Made by a program: the position numbers and the translations under genes | The notes under the pieces: generated by a model | Seen by the model: the letters and a program-made list of their open reading frames with translations, nothing else | What the model was told of the DNA's origin: nothing | Databases searched by the model: none | Part shown: in pieces, positions 43,607-52,901 of the stretch | How positions within the stretch are numbered: the stretch's first letter is position 1 | How the letters are laid out: the number at the start of each line of letters is the position of its first letter | Assembly: GCF_005938745.2 (NCBI RefSeq) | Contig: NZ_VCBX02000001.1 | Coordinates: forward strand, 5,594,501-5,658,500 | Reading direction: 5' to 3' | Length of the DNA stretch: 64,000 nucleotides | From: Rhodococcus sp. KBS0724 | Lineage (GTDB): Bacteria; Actinomycetota; Actinomycetes; Mycobacteriales; Mycobacteriaceae

Positions 43607-44588
43607 GGTACTCCTCGGCGATCAGCGCCCGATGCTGTGCCGCACCGCCGAGCAGTAGCTCACCGGCTTTGGCACGCTTGAGCGCAAACTGTAGGTCGTT
43701 TTCCCAGGTAAAGCTCATCGCTCCGAACAGCTGCATTCCGTTGCGGAACACCAGAGATTGGCACTCCCCTGCTGCAGCCTTGGCCATGGACGCGGCTAAC
43801 CGTCGTCTCGGGTCGTTCTCGGCAATCGTCAGCGCCGCGTAATACGCGAGAGCGCGGGCGCGCTCGATGGCAATGTGCATGTCGGCAGCCTTGTGCTGAA
43901 CAGCCTGGAACGATCCGATGAGGGAGCCGAACTGCTTCCGGTTACGCACATGGTCAAGCGCCAAGTCGAGGATGCGCTGACACGCTCCGACCGTCGTGAG
44001 CGCCATTCCGGTGAGCGCGAGGTCCATTGCGCGTGCCGGATCTGCGCTACTGCGCTGGTCGACGCCGACCCGGACACCGTCGAACGACACTTCCGCAACG
44101 TGAAGCACCGGATCGAAAATCGGACTGCGCGTCGTGGTGACGTCCGCGGCCGGAACTACAAAGACTCCTGCCGATGTGACAACGGCCAACTTCTCGGCGC
44201 GATCACCGTCGAGTACGCGGTGCGCCGTGCCGTTCAGCCGCCACCCATCTCCGTCGCGGCTGGCGCTGATGCCCTCGAATATTGCCGTTCCCGGCTGCTC
44301 AGGATCGATCGACTCGCTCGAAAGTGGGGCAAAGTGTGTCATTGTCGCCAGGTAGGGAGTGGGGTCGGTCGCTCGGCCCAACTCTTCCAGCACGATTGCC
44401 AATTCAACTGCGGTATCAGGATCGGTCAACTCGGTCCAACCGAGTGAAACGTAAGTTTTCCAAATTTGTACGGGGTTGGCGTCGTTGTCGACGACGTCCC
44501 GGATCAGCGCGGACGGGCATTCCTTCGCCGTCACTTCGCGCACGGTGTTTTGCCATAGTCGCTGATCGGAGTCGAACTCGAAGAGCAT
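43590..44588 (-). CDS. Acyl-CoA dehydrogenase, small subunit (pair 2)
   Basis: 332 residues. It lacks the SEPGxGSD segment but keeps RNRKQFGSLIGSFQAVQHKAADM and QLFGAMSFTWENDLQFALKRAKA, the TWE motif of partner subunits. It is first in the operon and overlaps the large subunit, so a heteromeric enzyme is likely. Its start lies 42 bp from the 44630 operator, which is shared with the divergent TetR gene. Confidence 0.85.
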   Translation of the reverse strand: MLFEFDSDQRLWQNTVREVTAKECPSALIRDVVDNDANPVQIWKTYVSLGWTELTDPDTAVELAIVLEELGRATDPTPYLATMTHFAPLSSESIDPEQPGTAIFEGISASRDGDGWRLNGTAHRVLDGDRAEKLAVVTSAGVFVVPAADVTTTRSPIFDPVLHVAEVSFDGVRVGVDQRSSADPARAMDLALTGMALTTVGACQRILDLALDHVRNRKQFGSLIGSFQAVQHKAADMHIAIERARALAYYAALTIAENDPRRRLAASMAKAAAGECQSLVFRNGMQLFGAMSFTWENDLQFALKRAKAGELLLGGAAQHRALIAEEYRATQL

Positions 44589-44629
44589 CCCGAACTGCCT
44601 CCCTGTCGGAGCTGCGGTGCATTATCGAT

Positions 44630-44646
44630 TGAGAATACCATTCTCG
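44630..44646. promoter_or_regulatory. Regulon operator, TGAGAATaccATTCTCG
   Basis: One mismatch from the perfect palindrome. It lies between acyl-CoA dehydrogenase pair 2 (-) and the TetR gene (+), well placed to control both and to give autoregulation of the TetR. Confidence 0.8.
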
Positions 44647-44761
44647 ATTAGCGAAAGTAAGAGTCTCTAAAATGTAAATAACACTTGGTCATTCCACTGT
44701 GGCGCTTACATCTCCGGTACAGTGCAAACATGTTTTTGACAATCGGAAGGGGGCTGGTGCA

Positions 44762-45421
44762 GTGGTGACCACGCCCAGCGAAGAGCCGGCCTGGAAGCAA
44801 CGGTCGGTCGAGCGTTCCATCAAGACCGCAAAGCTTCGCGCAGAGCAACGCGTGCAGCGATTCCTCGATGCGGCACAGTCGATCATCACCGAAAAAGGCA
44901 CCACCGACTTCACCGTCCAAGAGGTGGTCGACCGGTCGAAACTGTCCTTACGTAGCTTCTACCTCCAATTCGACGGTAAGCACGAACTACTGTTGGCATT
45001 GTTCGAAGACGCTCTGAGTCGCAGCGCCGAACAGATCCGCGCAGCGACGGCCGGAACGTCCGAACCGATGGACCAACTCAAGATCGCCGTCGAGCTTCTA
45101 TTCGAGTTCTGCCGTCCCGACCCGGCGGCGCAGCGACCGCTGTTCACCGATTTCGCCCCACAATTGCTTCTGTCACATCCGGCCGAGGTCAAGGTTGCGC
45201 ACTCCTCACTTCTCGCATTTTTTGTCGAGTTGATGGAAAAGGTGAGCGAAGCAGGCCAGTTGCGCGAGGGCGTCAACCCCCGCCGAATTGCCGCCATGAC
45301 CATGCAGACGGTGATGTTCATTGCGCAGTCCAGCGGCGCTCCGGACGACGCGACCGTGCATCCCATTTCTTCCGATGAGGTCTGGGCCTTCTGTTCTCAG
45401 GGGTTCGCACACAAGGGCTGA
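44762..45421 (+). CDS. TetR family transcriptional regulator, candidate regulon repressor
   Basis: 219 residues from GTG 44762, with GGAAGGGGG upstream; GTG 44699 in frame would add 21 residues without a good ribosome site. HTH: FTVQEVVDRSKLSLRSFYLQFDGKHELLLALF. The ligand domain is not assignable. Regulon palindromes flank it on both sides (44630 and 45431), the strongest sign that this protein binds TGAGAAYnnnATTCTCA and is released by a pathway acyl-CoA or acid. Confidence 0.85.
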   Translation: MVTTPSEEPAWKQRSVERSIKTAKLRAEQRVQRFLDAAQSIITEKGTTDFTVQEVVDRSKLSLRSFYLQFDGKHELLLALFEDALSRSAEQIRAATAGTSEPMDQLKIAVELLFEFCRPDPAAQRPLFTDFAPQLLLSHPAEVKVAHSSLLAFFVELMEKVSEAGQLREGVNPRRIAAMTMQTVMFIAQSSGAPDDATVHPISSDEVWAFCSQGFAHKG

Positions 45422-45430
45422 AAACAGGAT

Positions 45431-45447
45431 TGAGAACTTCATTCTCA
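45431..45447. promoter_or_regulatory. Regulon operator, TGAGAACttcATTCTCA
   Basis: One arm mismatch. It lies between the TetR stop and the TesB-like thioesterase gene, 29 bp before its start codon. Confidence 0.75.
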
Positions 45448-45476
45448 ATTGAGGAAATTTTATATACACTCGGCCA

Positions 45477-46304
45477 ATGTCCGAGTTATGGAACGACCTC
45501 CTCGCCTGCCTCGACCTGCAACCGCAGACGACCGGACGAACTGATACCAACAAGAATGCGACCACCCTCGTTTTCGAGGGCCCTAACTTGCATTTGACGT
45601 ACCACCGACTCTTCGGCGGGCAGATTCTCGGTCAGTTCGTCCGCGCGGCCGAACTGACCTGCCCGAACAAAAGCATCAAGTCCCTTCACTCCCTGTTTGC
45701 CCGGGAAGGTAGCGCCGACGAGACCGTCCGCTACGAAGTGACGCGTCAGCACGAAGGCCGTTCCTTCGCCACACTGACCATCGTGGCGCGCCAATCCAAA
45801 GGCGTCATCGCTACATCGCTGATCTCGATGCACGCTCCCGAGGACGGCCCGGATCGGCAGTCCGAGAACATCATTGCGCCGCTACTCGGCGAAGAGTTCC
45901 GGACCGACGTCGACCTGATCCCGTGGGAAATACGCACCGACGTCGACCTCAACTCCACCGACATCGGTGCACCCGATTTCGAGATGTGGATGCGCACACC
46001 ACAAGTGGGCAAGAATCTTGCGCCCGCCCTCGCTACCTACGCCACCGACCTCACGCTGATCGGCACGGCCCTGCGCCCCGTCGACGGCTTGAGCCAACTC
46101 GGCAACGGAACCACCTTCACCTCCGCAGTCACCTCACACAACCTGTGGTTCCACCGACCCTTCACGACCGACTCGTGGCTACTACTGCGCCAGCACAGCC
46201 CCGTCACAGCTCACGGCCGTTGCTTCGGCCGCGGCGACGTGTTTTCCGAGGACGGCAACCTCGTTGCCTCGTACGCGCAGGAAGCTTTACTTCGCCTACC
46301 GTGA
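45477..46304 (+). CDS. Acyl-CoA thioesterase II (TesB-like)
   Basis: 275 residues, usual TesB length. Double-hotdog pattern: FGGQILGQFVRAAELT near the start, HSLFAREGSADETVRYEVTRQHEGRSFAT, and in the second half SHNLWFHRPFTTDSWLLLRQHSPVTAHGRCFGRGDVFSEDGNLVAS. It hydrolyses acyl-CoA, probably to recycle CoA or drain dead-end esters. A regulon operator sits in its promoter region, and the DapB-like gene follows 42 bp downstream. Confidence 0.9.
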   Translation: MSELWNDLLACLDLQPQTTGRTDTNKNATTLVFEGPNLHLTYHRLFGGQILGQFVRAAELTCPNKSIKSLHSLFAREGSADETVRYEVTRQHEGRSFATLTIVARQSKGVIATSLISMHAPEDGPDRQSENIIAPLLGEEFRTDVDLIPWEIRTDVDLNSTDIGAPDFEMWMRTPQVGKNLAPALATYATDLTLIGTALRPVDGLSQLGNGTTFTSAVTSHNLWFHRPFTTDSWLLLRQHSPVTAHGRCFGRGDVFSEDGNLVASYAQEALLRLP

Positions 46305-46346
46305 CAACCTTTGCTCGGTAGAATCGACCGACCTTCGAGGTGTGAT

Positions 46347-47426
46347 ATGAGTTCGACTACCCTGTCCGACAGTACTGTTCAGGAAACTACCGTGCCCCGG
46401 CCCTATCGGGTGGTTCAGTGGGCCACCGGCAACATCGGCACACGCTCGCTGCGCGGCGTCATCGAACATGCAAATCTGGAATTGGCCGGTGTATATGTAC
46501 ATTCGGCCGACAAAGCCGGTCGCGACGCCGGTGAACTGTGCGGCATCGACGACGCCGGGGTGCTGGCCACCAACAGCATCGACGACGTCATCGGGTTGGG
46601 CGCGGATTGTGTGCTGTACATGCCGCGCCAGTTCGACGCCGACGAAGTATGCCGCATCCTCGCCGCCGGCTCGAACATCGTCACCACCCGGGGAGAATTT
46701 CACTACCCCGCCGGAATGGACCCAGCGCTGCGCGAACGTATCGAAGCCGCGTGCCGAACCGGAGGAACGTCGATCCACAGCACCGGCAGTAGCCCCGGAT
46801 TTGTGACCGAGGCGCTCCCCCTGGTGTTGAGCTCGATTCAACGTCGCCTGAACCACCTGACAATCAGTGAATTTGCCGATCTCTCCCAACGTAATTCACC
46901 CGGGATACTTTTCGACGTCATGGGATTCGGGCTCGCCCCGACCGATTTCGACGAGAACCGGATCGCACACGTGAAGTCCAACTTCGGTCCGTCACTGCAG
47001 ATGGTCGCCGAATCGATCGGCCTGCCACTGGACTCCGTGGACGCCCACGGCGAGCTGGCCACCACCCCAACTTCGGTCCAGATCGCAGCAGGAACCCTGG
47101 AAGCAGGCACCGTTGCCGCGCAACGAATCACGGTAAGCGGCACACATGCCGGCCGAGAACTTCTGAGCTTCTGCGCAACGTGGTACTGCTCGAGCGAACT
47201 CGACGTCGACTGGAAGATTCGTGACACCGGCTGGCATATCGACGTCGACGGGGATGCGCCACTCGACATCGATCTACGTTTCCCCATCCCGCTGGAGAGG
47301 ATGAGCGAGACTGCCCCGGCCTACACGGCCAACCGGGCAGTCAACGCCATCCTCTCTGTCTGTACTGCGGCTCCGGGAATCCGTACGACACAAGATCTTC
47401 CGCAGATTATTGCCGATCTGATCTAG
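46347..47426 (+). CDS. Dihydrodipicolinate reductase/amine dehydrogenase-like NAD(P) oxidoreductase
   Basis: 359 residues from ATG 46347, after GAGGTG. The N-terminal Rossmann domain (YRVVQWATGNIGTRSLRGVIEH) resembles the DapB-like group that includes 2,4-diaminopentanoate dehydrogenase; actinobacteria carry many of unknown function. A central STGSSPGFVTEALPL and a C-terminal domain complete it. No amine substrate is suggested by the neighbours. Its stop overlaps the stop of the convergent MeaB gene (CTAG). Confidence 0.8.
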   Translation: MSSTTLSDSTVQETTVPRPYRVVQWATGNIGTRSLRGVIEHANLELAGVYVHSADKAGRDAGELCGIDDAGVLATNSIDDVIGLGADCVLYMPRQFDADEVCRILAAGSNIVTTRGEFHYPAGMDPALRERIEAACRTGGTSIHSTGSSPGFVTEALPLVLSSIQRRLNHLTISEFADLSQRNSPGILFDVMGFGLAPTDFDENRIAHVKSNFGPSLQMVAESIGLPLDSVDAHGELATTPTSVQIAAGTLEAGTVAAQRITVSGTHAGRELLSFCATWYCSSELDVDWKIRDTGWHIDVDGDAPLDIDLRFPIPLERMSETAPAYTANRAVNAILSVCTAAPGIRTTQDLPQIIADLI

Positions 47427-48313
47427 TCTGAGCCCGACGTTCCGAGCAGTCGCGCAGCAGCGGTGTATGCATCGCTGCTGCCGGCTGCGACGGCATGGGC
47501 CAGATCGTCAAGTTCGGGGTGGGTGCGCAACTTCGACTGCGCGAGGGACAGAATCTGGACTCGCGCTCGCGCGGTTCGCCGTGCAAACGTGTCCGATCGC
47601 TGGTGAGCGTCGATCACATCCGCCAGTTCGGTGACACCCTCACCGCGCGATGCGATCAGTTTGAGGATGGGAACTCCGGCCTCCGCACGCAGGTCGCGGA
47701 CCGTCTGATCGGCACCCTCACGGTCGGCTTTGTTTACCACGAGAATGTCGGCCACCTCGAGCAACCCGGCCTTGGCAGCCTGAACAGCATCTCCCGCACC
47801 GGGATTGAGGACAACAACCGCGGGATTTGCAATAGCGGAAATCTCGATTTCCGATTGCCCGACGCCCACCGATTCGAGCAGAATCAGATCGTAGTCCAGC
47901 GCCGCGAGGAGGCGGATCGCTGCCGGCACGGCAACGGCCAGACCGCCCAGGTGACCGCGGGTGGCCACCGAACGGATGAGCACATCGGCGTCGTCGATGT
48001 GCTCTGCCATCCGTATTCGATCGCCCAACAATGCGCCGCCGCTGTACGGCGAGGAAGGATCGACTGCAAGAACGGCAACCCGCAGTCCGCGCTGGCGATA
48101 CGCCCGCACGAGAACTGCGATGGTGGTGGACTTGCCCGCGCCGGGTGGGCCGGTCACCCCGACCACTCGCACCGGTCGCGAGCCGACGATGTCGAGAACT
48201 TCTTCTCGCCTGCTGCTTTCGACCAAACTCAACAGGCGGCCCGCGGCGCGCAGTGAACCTGAGCGCGCCGCGGTGACAAGATCCTCGATCGTTGCAACAG
48301 TAGTGAGCGTCAT
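47423..48313 (-). CDS. meaB: MeaB/ArgK-type P-loop GTPase (methylmalonyl-CoA mutase chaperone)
   Basis: 296 residues from the ATG at 48313. G-domain motifs: Walker A GPPGAGKST (55-63), DPSSPYSGGALLGDR, then the long ESVGVGQSEIEI and the NKAD guanine-specificity motif. The family protects and reloads B12-dependent acyl-CoA mutases. No mutase gene lies in the window, so it either serves a mutase elsewhere or a pathway step giving methylmalonyl- or isobutyryl-type CoA. It follows a thiolase gene on the same strand by 46 bp. Confidence 0.85.
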   Translation of the reverse strand: MTLTTVATIEDLVTAARSGSLRAAGRLLSLVESSRREEVLDIVGSRPVRVVGVTGPPGAGKSTTIAVLVRAYRQRGLRVAVLAVDPSSPYSGGALLGDRIRMAEHIDDADVLIRSVATRGHLGGLAVAVPAAIRLLAALDYDLILLESVGVGQSEIEISAIANPAVVVLNPGAGDAVQAAKAGLLEVADILVVNKADREGADQTVRDLRAEAGVPILKLIASRGEGVTELADVIDAHQRSDTFARRTARARVQILSLAQSKLRTHPELDDLAHAVAAGSSDAYTAAARLLGTSGSD

Positions 48314-48359
48314 CGAGTAATCGAATACCTCTCGGTGCCAGTCGATATCCCAGTCGACA

Positions 48360-49499
48360 TCACGGAGCCGGAACCTCGATGACCGTCGCCGAACCCATAC
48401 CGCCACCGGCGCACATGGCTGCAACACCGATTCCGCCGCCGCGGCGTCGCAGCTCGTGCACCAGAGTCACCAGCATGCGCGCACCGGTGGCTGCCACGGG
48501 ATGCCCGAGAGAACATCCGCTGCCGCTGACATTGACGCGGTCAGCGTCGATTCCGAGCATCTTGATCGTCGCCACGCACATCGCCGCGAACGCCTCGTTG
48601 ATCTCGAACAGATCCACGTCGGCCAGCGACATTCCCGCGCGTGCCAACGCCTTCGGAATTGCCTCGACCGGAGCCAGACCCGTGAAGGCGGGATCAACCG
48701 CGACAGATGCCCACGACTTGACGGTTCCCAATCCCGGCATTCCCAGATCGCTGCTGGCGATCGTGAGAACCGCAGCAGCGTCGTTGGCGCCGCTCGCATT
48801 TCCGGCGGTGATGCTGAATCCTTCGATCTCGGGGTGCAGCACCTTGAGCGAGCCGAGCTTCTCCAGGCTCGTCTCGCGGCGCGGATGCTCGTCGACGGAG
48901 AAGAGTCCGTGAGGTGTGCTGATGGGCACGATCTCTTCTTTGAACCGCCCCTCGTCGATGGCGCTCACTGCCTTCTGGTGCGAGAGCAGAGCCCACGTGT
49001 CCATGTCCTCGCGCGAGACTCCGGCCTTCACTGCGGCATTCCAGCCCACCGTGATCGACATGTCCTTGTTCGGTGCATCGGGGCGATCCGGGTGCGTCGG
49101 GGACATCCACGGCACAAATTCGCCGTCGACGCGGAACAAGGATCGCGGACTGGTCGACGCGGAGTTGACGCCACCGGCGATGATCAGCTTGTCCATCCCG
49201 GAGCGGATGGACCCTGCAGCGGCCTGCACGGCACCCAGGCTGGCCGCACAGTGCCGGTTCAGTGCCAGGCCTGGCACTGTGGTCAGGCCTGCGGTAATTG
49301 CCGCGTGGCGGGCGATCACGCCGCCGCCGTACAGGCCCTCGGCAAGCATGACGTCGTCGATCTGGCTGGCATCGAGAGTTTCTGCTGCCGCCGCAACGAC
49401 ATGGTGAGCGAGGTCGTGAGCGGTGGTGTCGCGCAACGTTCCCTTACCCGCGGTACCGATGGGGGTTCGCAGTGCGGAGACGATAATTGCTTCAGGCAT
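48360..49499 (-). CDS. Acetyl-CoA C-acyltransferase (thiolase)
   Basis: 379 residues from the ATG at 49499, overlapping the ligase stop by 8 bp. Thiolase residues: Cys84 (NRHCAAS), His333 (LGHPVAATGAR) and Cys363 (AAMCAGGGMG), with INEAFAA. It ends beta-oxidation cycles by cleaving a 3-ketoacyl-CoA; a propionyl-CoA product would fit with the MeaB gene that follows, but that is speculation. The operon reads ligase, thiolase, MeaB. Confidence 0.9.
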   Translation of the reverse strand: MPEAIIVSALRTPIGTAGKGTLRDTTAHDLAHHVVAAAAETLDASQIDDVMLAEGLYGGGVIARHAAITAGLTTVPGLALNRHCAASLGAVQAAAGSIRSGMDKLIIAGGVNSASTSPRSLFRVDGEFVPWMSPTHPDRPDAPNKDMSITVGWNAAVKAGVSREDMDTWALLSHQKAVSAIDEGRFKEEIVPISTPHGLFSVDEHPRRETSLEKLGSLKVLHPEIEGFSITAGNASGANDAAAVLTIASSDLGMPGLGTVKSWASVAVDPAFTGLAPVEAIPKALARAGMSLADVDLFEINEAFAAMCVATIKMLGIDADRVNVSGSGCSLGHPVAATGARMLVTLVHELRRRGGGIGVAAMCAGGGMGSATVIEVPAP

Positions 49500-50937
49500 G
49501 GGTGTTCTCCAATTCGGCCAGCAGAACGCGGCGCAGTAGTTTTCCGGTTTCGGTCTTCGGGAGTTCGTGTCGGAACACGACGATGTCGGGAGTCTTGGAC
49601 GATCGCAGCCGTTCCTTGACCCACGCCTTGATCTCTGCTTCATCGACATCGCCGACGAGGACGGCAACTATCCGTTGTCCCCATTCAGGATCCGGAACGC
49701 CGATCACGGCAGCCTCGACAATGGCGGGATGCGCAAGAAGCACGTCCTCGATTTCTGCGGGGGCGATGTTCTCACCCCCTCGGATGATGGTGTCGTCCGC
49801 GCGTCCTTCGATGAACAGGAAACCCTCGGAGTCGAGTCGACCGAGATCACGCGTGGCGAACCAGCCATTCTCGTCGAGCACACTCCGGTTGCCGTATTCG
49901 CCGGAAATCTGCTCGCCCCGAACGAATACCAGGCCGGTGACGCCGGCCCCGACCGGATCGCCGTCCTCGCTGCGCACCTCGATCTCGATGCCCGGCAGCA
50001 TTTTTCCGACGGACCCGAGTCGGTCACGCACTGCCGGATCGGCAGAGGCAAAGGCAATCCGGTGATCGTCGGGGCCGAGAACTGCCACCGACGACGCTGT
50101 CTCCGTGAGGCCGTAGGCATTGACGAATCCGGTATCCGGGAAGCTTCGCAGCGCGTGCTCGAGTACCGGTCTGGGTGTTCTCGATCCGCCGTACGCCAAA
50201 CTTGCCAGCGAGGGAGTATTTGCATCGTTCTCCCCCAACTCGGCGACAACACGCGCCAGCATCGTAGGAACGAGCATCGCGTGCGTGACGCTTTGGCCCC
50301 GGACGGTGTCGAGCCAGATTTTGGCGTCGAAAGCAGCCAGATAGACGATCCGACGCCCGGTGTAGAGGTTGGAGAGCAGATTCGTCAGACCTGCGATGTG
50401 ATAGGGCGGAACAGCGACCAACGATGCGTCGTTCTCGTCGGCCGACGAGAACTCCATGGTGTTGAGCACGTAGGCGAGTAGATGCCGATGCCGGAGTATC
50501 GCAGGCTTGGGATCAGCGGTGGTTCCGCTGGTGTAGATGATTGCGGCGACGCTGTCACCGTCCCACTGTGGAGCCGGGGCATCGGATTCGGCCGAATCCT
50601 GCTGTATCGCTTCGATGTCGATCAGATCGTCGAGATCATCGAGACGCAGCACCAGTGCACCGGGGTGGCGGTCGATCAGGGCAGCCAACTGCTGATCGCC
50701 CAGTCTGTAGTTGAGTGGCACGAACGGAACCCCGGCCATCGCGGCGCCGAACAGCGCGACGGGATACGCGAGGTGGTTGGTGCCGAGGTAGAGCACGGCA
50801 GGGTACTGCCGGAATCGGTCGGCGGCGCGGCGGGCAAGGGCAAGGAGTTGCGCGGCGGTCAATGACCGATTTTCGACGGTCACTACGGCCCGATCGCAAC
50901 TCGATGCGGCCATTTCTGCAATCATGGTGATGTTCAT
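49492..50937 (-). CDS. AMP-forming acyl-CoA synthetase/ligase
   Basis: 481 residues from the ATG at 50937 (ATG 50925 possible). ANL motifs: phosphate loop IIYTSGTTADPKPA, YGLTET, the hinge region GRADDTIIRGGENIAPAEIE and the C-terminal catalytic Lys in PKTETGKLLRR. It activates a free acid to its CoA ester. The regulon operator at 50937 overlaps its start codon, so repressor binding would block transcription directly. Divergent from the SDR at 50990. Confidence 0.9.
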   Translation of the reverse strand: MNITMIAEMAASSCDRAVVTVENRSLTAAQLLALARRAADRFRQYPAVLYLGTNHLAYPVALFGAAMAGVPFVPLNYRLGDQQLAALIDRHPGALVLRLDDLDDLIDIEAIQQDSAESDAPAPQWDGDSVAAIIYTSGTTADPKPAILRHRHLLAYVLNTMEFSSADENDASLVAVPPYHIAGLTNLLSNLYTGRRIVYLAAFDAKIWLDTVRGQSVTHAMLVPTMLARVVAELGENDANTPSLASLAYGGSRTPRPVLEHALRSFPDTGFVNAYGLTETASSVAVLGPDDHRIAFASADPAVRDRLGSVGKMLPGIEIEVRSEDGDPVGAGVTGLVFVRGEQISGEYGNRSVLDENGWFATRDLGRLDSEGFLFIEGRADDTIIRGGENIAPAEIEDVLLAHPAIVEAAVIGVPDPEWGQRIVAVLVGDVDEAEIKAWVKERLRSSKTPDIVVFRHELPKTETGKLLRRVLLAELENTHA

Positions 50938-50953
50938 GAGAACATTATTCTCT
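50937..50953. promoter_or_regulatory. Regulon operator, TGAGAACattATTCTCT
   Basis: Two arm mismatches. It lies in the 52-bp gap between the divergent ligase (-) and SDR (+) genes and touches the ligase start codon. Confidence 0.7.
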
Positions 50954-50989
50954 CAACAGAGATCAATACTTGCAAGAAGGGAAATCAAA

Positions 50990-51751
50990 ATGCAGATCAA
51001 CGGTTGTTCCGCCATCGTCGTCGGTGGCACCGGAGGGCTCGGCGAGGCTACGGTTCGCCGTCTCCACTCGGAGGGAGCCAAGGTCGTCGTGGCCGACGTG
51101 GCCGACGACAAGGGCAAGGAACTCGAGCGCGAACTCGGCGTTCGATACGTCCGCACCGATGCCGGTGACGAAGACAGCGTTCTTGCCGCAATCGCCGAAG
51201 CCGAATCGCTGGGTCCGCTGCGCATCTCGGTCGACTGCCACGGCGGCCCCGCCGGTGGCGGCCGGCTGGTCGGCAAGGACGGCAGCGCCATGAGCCTCGA
51301 GGCGTTCACGACCACGATCAATTCGTACTTGATCTCGGTATTCAACGTGATGCGTCTGTCGGCAGCGGCGATGGGCCGCCAGGAGGCTCTCGAGACCGGC
51401 CGCGGCGTCATCATCAACACGGCATCCATCGCCGCGTACGAAGGCCAGATCGGCCAGCTCCCGTACTCCGCAGCCAAGGGCGGCGTTGTCGGCATGACTC
51501 TTGTTGCCGCACGCGACCTCTCGCCGCTCGGCATCCGAGTCGTGACGATCGCGCCCGGCACATTCCTGACGCCTGCATACGGCAAGGCCGGCGACCAGCT
51601 CGAGGCGTACTGGGGACCGCAGGTTCCGCATCCCCAGCGTATGGGCCGCTCACCGGAGTACGCCACGCTGGTCTCCTCGATCGTGGAGAACGACTACCTC
51701 AACGGCGAGGTCATCCGCCTCGACGGCGCACTGCGGTTCCCCCCGAAGTAA
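50990..51751 (+). CDS. SDR family oxidoreductase (HSD10-like)
   Basis: 253 residues from ATG 50990, after AGAAGGG. GGTGGLGEAT nucleotide-binding motif, the Ser region NTASIAAY and YSAAK active site are present, with LDGALRFPPK at the end. The overall pattern (IVVGGTGGLG start, GQIGQLPYSAAKGGVVGMTL, ARDLSPLGIRV) is that of the type II 3-hydroxyacyl-CoA dehydrogenases. It probably oxidises a 3-hydroxyacyl-CoA in the regulon pathway. Confidence 0.9.
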   Translation: MQINGCSAIVVGGTGGLGEATVRRLHSEGAKVVVADVADDKGKELERELGVRYVRTDAGDEDSVLAAIAEAESLGPLRISVDCHGGPAGGGRLVGKDGSAMSLEAFTTTINSYLISVFNVMRLSAAAMGRQEALETGRGVIINTASIAAYEGQIGQLPYSAAKGGVVGMTLVAARDLSPLGIRVVTIAPGTFLTPAYGKAGDQLEAYWGPQVPHPQRMGRSPEYATLVSSIVENDYLNGEVIRLDGALRFPPK

Positions 51752-51946
51752 CTTGCCGAACCGCGACGCCCGGGGGCGTCGGCAGCAGTACGGCGCCCCC
51801 GACCCGGTCGCGAGATACTACGAAAAGCGTTGTTCTGCAGACACAATCGAAGATTCTGGTTCTCCGATAACTTGAATCGCATTCCCATACTGTGTCCGCA
51901 TGACTTCCACATGTTCGACAATCAGCCGTCAGCGCAGGGCAGAAGC

Positions 51947-52840
51947 ATGAAATTCTGGACCGGCACGGCCTTCATGAACACCGCCGAGATGCCCGCCGTC
52001 GCAAAGATGCTCGACGAGAACGGCTATCACGGCGTCCTCGTATCGGACCATCTCATCTTCCCGCGTGAACTCAAAACCCGTTATCCTGCAACGGAAAGCG
52101 GGGTTCCGTACTGGCAACCCGACACCGAATGGCCCGATGCCTGGGTCCTCATCGGTGCAATGGCCGCAGTAACCGAGAACCTGCATTTCGGCAACAACGT
52201 CTACATCGCGCCCGCGCGCCCTATCCTCGAAGTCGCCAAACAGGTGGGCACCGCGGGAGCACTGTCCAACGGCCGGGTGTCCATTGGACTCTCTGCCGGC
52301 TGGATGCGCGAGGAATTCGAACTGCTCGGCCAGGACTTCGACAACCGCGGACCTAGACTCAACGAGATGGTTCAGGCTCTGCGAGCATTGTGGAAAGGTG
52401 GCTGGGTGTCCTGGAAGGGCGAGTATTACGACATTCCTGAAATGATGATCGAACCGCACCCGCCCGCACCGGTCCCTATTCTCTGCGGCGGCGAATCTGC
52501 TGCCGCCCTCAAACGTGCAGCGCGCTACTGCGACGGCTGGGTCGGTACTGCATACACGCTGGAAGAAGCCACAGTATGGATCGACCGAATCAAGGGTTAC
52601 CGCCGCGAATACGGACGCGAAAACGAGCCTTTCGAGATCATTCTCGGATTGTTCGACGAACGGACACCTGACCTCTACAAGCGGGCAGAAGACATCGGCA
52701 TCACCGGTGTGATGTGCTCACCCTGGGCCAACTGGGATCTCCAGCACAGCGGCGACCACTCACACTTGAAGGGAAGCGCGGAGCAGTACCGAGCCCCGAT
52801 CGAGAAGTTCGCCGAAGAGATCGTCTCCAAGTGCATGTGA
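51947..52840 (+). CDS. LLM class F420/flavin-dependent oxidoreductase
   Basis: 297 residues from ATG 51947; ATG 51911 in frame would add 12. The fold pattern is clear: MKFWTGTAFMNTAEMPAVAKMLDENGYHGVLVSDH, then RPILEVAKQVGTAGALSNGRVSIGLSAGWMREEFE and VPILCGGESAAALKRAARYCDGW. It belongs with the F420-dependent members (TIGR03619-like). It stands alone, 195 bp after the SDR, and ends at a strong hairpin. Confidence 0.85.
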   Translation: MKFWTGTAFMNTAEMPAVAKMLDENGYHGVLVSDHLIFPRELKTRYPATESGVPYWQPDTEWPDAWVLIGAMAAVTENLHFGNNVYIAPARPILEVAKQVGTAGALSNGRVSIGLSAGWMREEFELLGQDFDNRGPRLNEMVQALRALWKGGWVSWKGEYYDIPEMMIEPHPPAPVPILCGGESAAALKRAARYCDGWVGTAYTLEEATVWIDRIKGYRREYGRENEPFEIILGLFDERTPDLYKRAEDIGITGVMCSPWANWDLQHSGDHSHLKGSAEQYRAPIEKFAEEIVSKCM

Positions 52841-52849
52841 TGTGAAAAG

Positions 52850-52887
52850 AAGAGGCTGGGCACAGATCCCCCGGTGCCCAGCCTCTT
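52850..52887. terminator. Bidirectional terminator hairpin
   Basis: Perfect 14-bp stem (AAGAGGCTGGGCAC, 52850-52863; 52874-52887) with a 10-nt loop, between the convergent LLM (+) and enoyl-CoA hydratase (-) genes. Confidence 0.8.
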
Positions 52888-52901
52888 CCACTTTCTCCGA
52901 A

